Shown: positions 56,191 to 64,000 of the stretch, in pieces
Position numbering within the stretch: position 1 is the stretch's first letter
Layout: each line of letters starts with the position of its first letter
Origin: Cynocephalus volans
Lineage: Eukaryota > Chordata > Mammalia > Dermoptera > Cynocephalidae
DNA: 64,000 nucleotides
Reading direction: 5' to 3'
Assembly: GCF_027409185.1 (NCBI RefSeq)
Contig: NC_084472.1
Coordinates: 21,004,524 to 21,068,523 of the forward strand
The notes under the pieces: generated by a model
Databases searched by the model: none
Told to the model about the DNA's origin: nothing
Seen by the model: the letters and a program-made list of their open reading frames with translations, nothing else
Program-made: the position numbers and the translations under genes

Positions 56191-58250
56191 GTCTTTTCAT
56201 CTACTCTGATAATCTCTGCCTTTCAATTGCAGTGATTAGTTCATTTAGGTGCAATGTAATTATTAATGTAGTTAGGTTTAAGTTTACCATCTTGCTATTT
56301 GTTTGCTGTTTTTTCCTTCTGCACTTTGCTCTTTTTTCCTCTCCTTTTCTGCCTTTGAATTATTTTTAGTATTACATTTTATCTCTACTATTGGTTTATT
56401 AGCTATATACCATTGTTTTATTTTTCAGGTTGTTGTTCTGAATTATAATGTGTATCCCTAATTTATCAGAGTCTACCTTGAATTCCTAGTATACCACTTC
56501 ACATATAAAAAACTTACAATGCTATATTTCCACTTGCTCTTACTGTAGTCATACTTACTCTTTTATAAGTTATAATTTCTATAATATATTATAGATATTT
56601 TTGTTTTAAAAATCAATGGTCTACTATAAAAGTTTAAAAATTTGAAAAAGTAACTTGTTTACTCACATATTTACTATTTTCAGTACTTTTCATGTTTTCA
56701 TGTAGACGGAGTGCAGATATTATTTTCCTTCAGCCTGAAGAAATTCCTTTAATAACTTTTGTAGTGCAGGTCTGCTGTTGATGAATTATTCCAGCTGATA
56801 TTGATCTAAGCTGTCTTTTTCTTTCATTTTTGAAGCATGATTTTAGCTGGATACAGAATTCTAGTTGATAGCAATTTTTCTTTTAACACTTTAAAAGTTG
56901 TAATTCCTTTGTCTTCTCCCTCATATAGTTTCTGAAGAGAAATCATCTGCTATTCTTATCACTGTTACCCTGAATGCAATGTGTCTCTTTTCTCTGGCTG
57001 TTGTCAATATTTTATCATTATATTTGGTATTCAGTAATATCACTCTAATATGCTTAGGTATGGTTTCCTTTATACTTATCCTGCTTGGGGTCTTTTTTTT
57101 TTTTCCGTGACCGGCACTCAGCCAGTGAGTGCACCAGTCATTCCCATATAGGATCCGAACCCGCGGCGGGAGCGTCGCCGCGCTCCTAGCGCAGCATGCT
57201 ACCGAGTGCGCCACGGGCTCGGCCCCTGCTTGGGGTCTTTTGAGGCTTCTTTCACCTGTGGGTTGATATCAAATCTGGAATATATTTGGTCATTATTTTT
57301 GGAAATATATTTTTTCTGCACCAATCTCTCTTTGCTTTTATTCTGGTACTTCAATTACACGTATGTTAGCCCATTTGATATTGTTTATTAGGTCACCGAG
57401 GCACTGTTTTTCCCCCCCAATATTTTTCTTTTAGAATTTTAGTTTGGAGAGTTTCTATTTACCTGTCTAAATATGCTAATTATCTCTTCTGCAGTCTCTA
57501 ATGTGTTGTCGGGATCATCCAGTGAATTTTTAATTTCAGATTTTGTATTAATTCTAGAATCTCCATTTGGTTCTTTATAAATTTCATTTCTCTCCTGAGA
57601 GTCCCTGTTTACTCATATGTCCATATTTTCTATTTAATTATTGAATACATTTATAATAGCTGTTTTAAAATAATTTTCTGTTAATTCCAATAAGTATCTT
57701 CATTACCTCTGGTCCTATTTGTATTGGTGGGTTTCTTCTTGACTATGGGTCACATTTTTCTACTTTTACATGTCTAGTAATTTTCTATTATGGGTTAGAC
57801 ATTGTTGATATTACATTTTTGAAAATATGAATTTTCTGCCTTTCTATGAAGAAGTTTTGTATGGACAAAAAGCTAAGTTAGTGGTGAATCAGCTTGATCC
57901 TGTTGAAGCTTGGTTTCAGGCTCTGTTAGAGAGGTCTAGAGTAATTCTACTACTAAGTTGTTGCCTTTTTTGGTCTTAATGAAATGCCTTGGGTTTTTAG
58001 AGAATTCTTTCCAGTCTGCGTGGTCAGAGCTTCAACATCTCCCAAGTCCTGTGCACCTTCGAATGTCCATTCTGTTCACAACTCCCCAGTAGCTGTTCTC
58101 CGCTAGATCTCACAGAGTCTAGCCTTGTCAGTGTGCAGATTAATAGCTGACCAAAGATATAAGAGAAACCCTATGCAGATTTTTGGGGTCCTTCTTTGTG
58201 CAGTTTTTCCTCTCTGGTGTCCACTCCACAATTTCCAGTTGTCTCTGTAA
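56191..58250 (-). mobile_element. Old L1M/HAL1-like fragment, antisense non-coding 3' region
   Basis: Recognised antisense blocks are agctggatacagaattctag, gtctcttttctctggctgtt, a cctgcttggggtcttttgagg-like block and ccagtctgcgtggtcagagc. It shares the same set of blocks as 20096-21300. A tRNA SINE interrupts it at 57093-57224. The boundaries are approximate. Confidence 0.65.
57093..57224 (-). mobile_element. tRNA-derived SINE (CYN-like, monomer)
   Basis: On the minus strand it starts gggccgagcccgtggcgca, has A-box-like and B-box (gggttcggatcc) sequences, a tatatgggaatgactggtgc segment and an A tail. Perfect duplications cctgcttggggtc (57080-57092 and 57225-57237) flank it. It shares its body with the SINE at 16885-17029. 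Confidence 0.88.
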
Positions 58251-58469
58251 CCTTGAATTCTAATTTAACTTAGAAATAAAAGATACCGTAAATAAATGGC
58301 AATATAACAACAAAAAAATGAATTATATTTTTATAGTTAGAAAAATTCAACTATTATTTATGTTTCTTTAATAATAGTTTCCCTCACATCTGCAAGATGG
58401 CAGTGTTCTTTTTGGGAAAATCGTTATTTTGCAGATGAATTCCAATTATGACTACAATTTGAAATCTTA

Positions 58470-58560
58470 ATATATGTTAGTCACTGTGTTAACTGTTTTA
58501 CATGGATTATCTCACTTGTCGTGAATCTCCTCCCAATAAGACCTGTGACTGGGCTCAAAT
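58470..58560 (-). mobile_element. Possible MIR fragment
   Basis: tatgttagtcactgtgttaac followed by a gttttacatggattatctcac-like block resembles the reverse 3' part of MIR. It is short. Confidence 0.45.
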
Positions 58561-58683
58561 TTTCTGTGTTAGTTTATAAACTGTTTCCAGTAAGAAAACT
58601 GAGGTGAACATGGAACTCACCTTTTACTTTTACCCATTCTCTGTATGTTGTGAATTCCTGAAAATACTTACTTCATATATGAG

Positions 58684-58760
58684 GATACTTCAAAAAGTTT
58701 ATGGAAAAATAGAATTAAAAGATAATATGAAACTTTCCATGAACTTTTTGAAGATCAGTT
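58684..58760. mobile_element. Miniature mariner-like inverted-repeat element
   Basis: A near-palindrome: acttcaaaaagtttatggaa on the left and tttccatgaactttttgaag on the right, with about 25 bp between. The ends match the terminal segment of the mariner at 47931. It looks like a non-autonomous, internally deleted derivative moved by that transposase type. Confidence 0.78.
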
Positions 58761-58811
58761 TTATAATCGACTATAGTGGGTAGGTAAGTATGATACTTGT
58801 TATTTCCTGCT

Positions 58812-58905
58812 AGAATCCTGAGGAGCTTTTTGAATATATAGATTCTACCAAGACCTGCTGATTGAGAATCTCCAAGGGGATCTTAGGAAGTGTCCATTGC
58901 ATTTT
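58812..58905 (+). mobile_element. MER5-like hAT fragment
   Basis: agaatcctgaggagcttttt followed by cctgctgattgagaatctcc follows the internal order of MER5A/B. It is diverged. Confidence 0.5.
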
Positions 58906-60644
58906 CATGTGCAATCAGGATTTGGACCCAATAATGCTGTGACCTTTCCTGGTAACATCAGGTGCTGATTGACCTGATCATAGACCATTCTGAAGAGCCT
59001 TATTTAAAAGGGTTGAAAGCCTTATCATAAGTAAGCCAGTCTTCTCCATCACAAAGCATTTTTCAATCTTTAGACTATTTTCAATGTTTAGATTTCCTTA
59101 TTTCTAATAATTTGTCCTCCTAAAGTAGAACAAATAATTTCTTATATTCTTAGTGTTCACACCATCAAAATTTAGTAGACACTTATTATGTCCCCTGCCA
59201 GTCATCACTTAACCAGGCTATACATATTTAATTATTTTAATGTACTCCCATAAGTCAACCTCTTGAACTCATGCTGGTAGCTGTATTTTGTCCTCACTCT
59301 GGATAGGTATGAAGAAGGCTGGAACAAGACATCTTGCTTCTAACCATGTTTTTCTGAGGAAAAGGACTGATGGTCCATCTTCTCCAATCACAGCCGTCTG
59401 ATCTGGAATATTCATTCTATAAACTTGCAGATGTTTTGTTACTATCAGTTCTATTTTAATAATATTCCAAATAGTTTTCAGGTTCATAATCTCTGTTCTT
59501 TCACTAAATAAAAATATTTAAGGTGGTTTTTTTTTTAATTTTGAAATTTTAAATAAATACTTGCACATTCCTCAAGTGGAATGAATCCATTAAAAATCCC
59601 GTGTGTGTAATTAAACAATCTTAGTGTCCCTAGATTTTGCTGTCATTTCTGGCACCTGCCATTTCTTCCTTGGAGGTTTACAATTGCAGACTGTAATACT
59701 TTCAAAATAATGAGAATTCAGATTCTGCAAATCACCCAAAGCCAAACATCAGTTTCTTTGGCCAGTAAAGCATGCCCAGTTAGCTGATGGCTTTCAAAGG
59801 AGCTGACAAAAAGCCTTAGATAATGCACTGAGTCTGGTGCTGTTTAAGGCCATCACAGTGTGCTGTAATTATTGTGGCAGGCTCCTTCCTGTCTAGAATA
59901 TCTCCCCGAACAGTCGGTAGTGTGTCTTGGGGTTGACAGGTGGCTAGATTCCCCTCTGTGTTAGTGAGGACGTTAGATGTTGCCAGGAGAATTTAAAGCA
60001 ACATACCCAGTGTCTTAGCACTTGAATTGTTCTGATTTTTCCCTTAGCTCTGTGCAATATGCATTTCTTAGGCATATGCCAGAGAAAAGCCTCCTTTCCT
60101 CCTTTTTCCTGAACACCCCTCCTCACCAAGGCACATCCTCCAATTTGCTGGCTGCCCCTGGGGGGCCGTCCTTGCTCTGTCCCCTGACAGCCCTGTGCCC
60201 ATGTTTTATGCAAAGATGTGAGCAGCTGGCCACCAAACCCTTGAGAGTCTGGAGCTTTTGTGTTCCAAAGCCTCTTCTCTGCCTTCTTTTCCCTCCCCTC
60301 CTGGCTTCTAGGCCCTGTGATCTTTTCCTCACCACTCCCTTGTGTCAGCATTCGCTGGATGTGTGCTGTGCTTTTTACATGCCAGGCATTTGAGCTGAAG
60401 AATGCTGAACTTTCCTGAATGTGACTGATAAACACAGGGAGTGGTGGCACAAAATGTCTGGTACTTAGTAGGTCCTCTTGGCTGAGACTTTGTTCAAAGC
60501 TTCTAAAGAAGTACCATATTACTAGGCAGAGAATCTAAAGAGGCACTATAGCATATGGATAGAATGCAGGGGTTGGGGGACAGAGACTGGTATGAGGCTT
60601 AAATCAGATAATGTATTTAAAATTCTAAAATAATGAAAGCTTAG
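58906..60644. other. Unassigned non-coding stretch
   Basis: No supported gene. Overlapping frames on both strands at 59944-60450 (168 codons minus, 123 codons plus) sit in locally GC-rich sequence and show no known domain. Confidence 0.4.
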
Positions 60645-60900
60645 TAGATGAACTTGGACCCTGGAATCAGACTACTTAGGTTCCAAGCCCAGTTCTACCA
60701 CTTACTATCTTTGTGACCTTGGGCAAGGTCACTTATCCTCAGTTGTTTCATCAGCAAAATAATAAGTCAGAAATAATAATAGTTCCCACACCATGGTTGT
60801 GATAAAGATTCAAGTTAATAGGTATAAAGCACTTTAAAAAACTGTCTACCATGTAATAAATGCATAACATATGCTCAATAAAATCTAGTTAAAATAGTAG
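60645..60900 (+). mobile_element. MIR SINE
   Basis: Forward MIR, nearly full length: accctggaatcagactactt, ttctaccacttactatcttt, gtgaccttgggcaaggtcac, aaagcactttaaaaaactgt and the terminal tgctcaataaaatctag. Confidence 0.9.
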
Positions 60901-63279
60901 TAATAATAATATTATTTTTACTTTGAAGTGCTTCAACAATTCACCAGCTCCTATATATAGCTTAATTACTTCAGTGATCTAGGATAGCTCATAAAATTGT
61001 GGACATAGAGAACAAACTAAAAGTCCCAGTTCAAGTTCTAGGTCTCATTTTGGTAGTTGCTGGTGGGAGGGATCATTGTTTTCACCGGTCATGTCATTTA
61101 ACAAGAATGCCCAAGTATCTCACTCCATGAGATCAATGGCACAGAATTCAAGATACAGGATGTGGCTAACATGAGGCATAGAGGTCTGTCTGTTCTACCC
61201 TGGTAATAGCGACATTACAACTAGAAGATAGGCTTGCTGGCAAGTATAAATAATCCTGAGGCAAAGAGGAAAAAATAGCCTAGATATCTCGGCCGAAAGT
61301 CGTCCTAATACTTTCCTGTTTTGAGCAAGTTCAGGAACTACTCTAAAAGCCAAAAATCCAGTCTTTAACAACAAAGGAGAGGTTATTTATTAAGCATGCG
61401 GTAGGAAATCAGCCTTCTAGAGGTGCTGGACAACAGTAGAAACCCTTCCAAACTGAAAGAGGCTGCTGGAAGGAGTTAGGCATGGAGAAATGTTTCTAGA
61501 TGTCTGTCTGGATCCATGAACATCTTGAGCCCCACTTTACCTTGCGCCCATTTGGGGAACTGTATTCTACTGCCTCGGCACTCACTGCAAGAACTGCTCC
61601 CATAATCAGATGAATAAACATGCTATAGGCCTGAGTCCTGCACAAAGCCAGGTGGGCACAAAGTTAGGATTCCTCATTGGAAGGAAGTGTGATGCTCATC
61701 ACAATGGAATTTGCCCCAAAGAAAAGTTTGTGTGACTCAGTTCAAGGACTGGCTGAGGTTCCAGCTGCCTGTGATTTCATCTGATCCTGGGAGAAAAGAT
61801 AGAGATGCACTGCTGTCTCCTATTTATCATTTGCAATGGGAACTGTGTGGGCAGCTTCCATTATGCCAGGCCAAATTTAGACGAATGAAAAGGTCGACTA
61901 AGTAATTATTGATTTTGTATGTGTGCATAAATTAGAGCATGGAGTCCTTTAGTCACTGCTAAAAATAAGCCTTCTATAGATTGGGTTTGGGAGGCAGAAG
62001 GCCAATGGAACATGGATAAACCAACATCTCTGGTGGTAAATCTGTACATCGCATAACTGTTTCCTTATGATTGACATGACAGTTCAGGACTTATATAAAA
62101 AATCAGCCAATGAAGCATTTTGGAGATCTGTGAGAGGATTGGACAAGGCAAACCAGAGCCATTCTCTCTCTTTAATCATAAAAATGATATTGGCCATTAT
62201 CCTTTTAGCAACAAGCTTCTCTCAAGCAACAGTGACTTATGAATGCTATTCTGAGGAGAACTAGTCAATGTATTAGTTTTCTTTTAATTATGCAGCTACA
62301 ACAGTAAGTCGTGCATGAGTTTTATGGAGCTTTGCCGTCGGTTCTGGGAAATAGAGAATTTATTCATATACTATAGAGCAATTTGCTCTGGTTAGAAGAG
62401 AGAAACCATACCCTTCTATCTTAAAAATGAAGAGCTGGTATTTGCGTGGGAAATTCCAAGGATCTAATAATCAAATCAGCCAAGGCTGTTAATTAAAATT
62501 GATAAGTATGAAGTATCTACGTAACACTCTAGAATGTTGTACTGCTGGAAAATTATCAATTGCCTAAAGTTTGCTACTGTTAACATGCTTACAAGGGGAG
62601 AAAATTATGGTAATAAAAGAAGAATGTATTTTGTCATCAAACATGGTACACTTTTGGCAAATATGGATTTATAACTTTTAGAGCTAAGTCCAGCTAAACT
62701 ATACGACTATCTTTAGACTTTGTTTAGATTTGAGTGGTTCAAAGTCAATTTAGGCATTACAAGTGCATCTTAAATTCTAGATTGCTGTAATTCTATCTCT
62801 TCTTGGTTAGTAGTTCCTGCAATGCTGAGAAGCAAAACGTCTTGTTTAAGCTTAACTTTGTGTACCTTAGAAGCAGCCTCACGGGGGTGTAGATTGCTAT
62901 ACTCTGCTGATCTAAAGGGCCACAACAGCTTCCAAACTAAAGAAATGAGAATTGGCATGTCAAGGAAGAGGGGTAGCTGAGAGAGGGCGGTGGCCTGTGA
63001 AGGGAAATACTAACCTCTAGATGCACATGACCCCTGCATACAGGTTAGCTCTGCTCCAGGCTCCAGACTGCAGGCCCACTCCTGATCTTACACTGGAAGG
63101 ACTTTGTGGCTCTGAAGGGGCTCAGCCCTAAGTCAATCTTGCTACCCATCCAGCTGTGACCCTGTACTCCAGTTTTCATACAGGGGCTTCTCCCTTGTGC
63201 AGGAGAGCCAGTCTCCACTCGATATCCTCATCCTGGTAGCTAGGACCTTGTCTTGCTCCTTGTGGCTCTTTATCTGTCT
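60901..63279. other. Unassigned non-coding stretch
   Basis: No supported gene or nameable repeat in about 2.4 kb. The frames at 61711-61905 and 62067-62264 have no recognised motif. Confidence 0.4.
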
Positions 63280-63539
63280 AATGCCCTAGTCCTTTTAGAA
63301 CTGGTATCTTCCATTGCCAGTCCCTTACCCAAAGACCAGAGGTCTACAGTTTTCCCTCTTTCTTAACTCCTGTTGGACTGGACACTGCCTGCTTCTAGAC
63401 TCTTCATGTCATCTTTTGAATGGATGTTGGGACTCCCTCTTCTCCTATGGGTTGGCCATCTCCTCCCTTCCACTGCTTCATGCCAACCAATAGCCTGGAC
63501 AAGCAGATGTTTATTGTTATCCACTTTCCAAACTGCATA

Positions 63540-63605
63540 TCCAAGTCCAGCAGAGTGCCTGGTTCATAGTAGGCATTTGATAAATATTTGGCAAATGAAT
63601 GAATT
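63540..63605 (+). mobile_element. L2 LINE 3' terminus
   Basis: gcagagtgcctggttcatag followed by taggcatttgataaatattt and gcaaatgaatgaattc is the typical L2 3' end. Confidence 0.75.
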
Positions 63606-64000
63606 CTTTCTACCTGCCAGCCAGGACTTCCTTCCAGTGTCCCCTGGAAAAATCCATCTTCTCAGAGGTTTCTAGACCTCAGCTCACCCAAGTTTGCCCA
63701 GGTTGCCTTGCCCCACGATGAGGTGGGACACAGCATCAAGACATCAGGCATCTTAGGTAAGTTAGTGTCAGCCACACGATGTGTCCTCAATGCCTCGTCC
63801 TTGTTCTTCCCTCCAGGCTTTTTTGTTTGCCTGTTCCGTTTGCATTTTCTCCATTGGCTCTTGGTCCTCCCCCAGAGACTTCAGGAATTATTTTACTTGA
63901 TTAAATTAATTTATGCCAAAGTGTCAATGACTAGTAATTTGGGGCAATCAGCCAGTGAACTTCAAGATATAGCCCTGGGGTATAGTTAGTGAGCCAAGAG
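63606..64000. other. Unassigned non-coding stretch
   Basis: Nothing recognised up to the window end. Confidence 0.4.

Noticed and set aside
59944..60450. 168-codon minus-strand frame opposite a 123-codon plus-strand frame
   Set aside because: Both strands open at once in GC-rich sequence, no domain; treated as chance.
62274..62330. tgtattagttttcttttaat, similar to the reverse start of an MLT1 LTR
   Set aside because: Similarity ends after about 35 bp and no other LTR block follows.

Overview
This is mammalian nuclear DNA with no host protein-coding exon that I can support. It looks like intergenic or deep intronic sequence built almost entirely from transposable elements of different ages. 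Eutherian repeats (MIR, L2, MER5-like, MST, MLT1 and MLT2 LTRs, L1) place it in a placental mammal. Three short SINEs derive from a tRNA, and one (49163-49346) is a head-to-tail dimer that closely resembles tRNA-Ile. tRNA-Ile-derived SINEs of this kind are known as the CYN family of colugos (Dermoptera). No Alu, B1/B2 or carnivore/ungulate SINE was seen. A colugo such as Galeopterus is therefore the best guess; this is an inference from repeat type, not a database match.

Layout. 1-5230: a probable solo ERV LTR, then a 1.9-kb minus-strand composite retroposon (2711-4609) with an L1-like 5' end, a tandem repeat of about 80 bp, a small patch of L1 endonuclease sequence and an L1-like tail, bounded by matching target-site duplications. 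5239-8575: an MLT2 solo LTR, an MST solo LTR and an L2. 8712-11952: an old minus-strand provirus with two diverged LTRs and env, pol and protease remnants. 12000-24700: MIR, L2 and long tracts of old antisense L1, with one tRNA SINE and one unassigned LTR-like insert. 24653-28520: a three-level nest, MER5-like DNA transposon > MLT1 LTR > young 5'-truncated L1. 28770-31999: MIRs and unassigned sequence. 32005-46427: a minus-strand ERVL/MLT2 provirus with both LTRs and a 5-bp duplication (gctac). It is interrupted by a solo MLT2 LTR inside pol and by a complete 6.8-kb plus-strand L1 just beside the primer-binding site. 46433-64000: L2, L1, a broken mariner carrying a SINE, a mariner-derived miniature element, several MIRs, an MLT1 solo LTR, old antisense L1 with another SINE, and about 2.4 kb (49.8-52.2 kb) in which I recognise no repeat.

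The only intact coding capacity is in the L1 at 38307-45145. ORF1p (326 aa) and ORF2p (1275 aa) are both open, and the endonuclease, reverse transcriptase and Cys-rich residues fall at the same numbers as in human ORF2p. It has 15-bp perfect duplications at a TTTT/AA site. ORF1p (RNA chaperone) and ORF2p (nickase plus reverse transcriptase) would together mobilise L1 RNA and probably also the tRNA SINEs and the composite element, which carry the same insertion hallmarks. Between the two ORFs a 46-codon reading frame ends four bases past the ORF2 start, a layout that would suit reinitiation.
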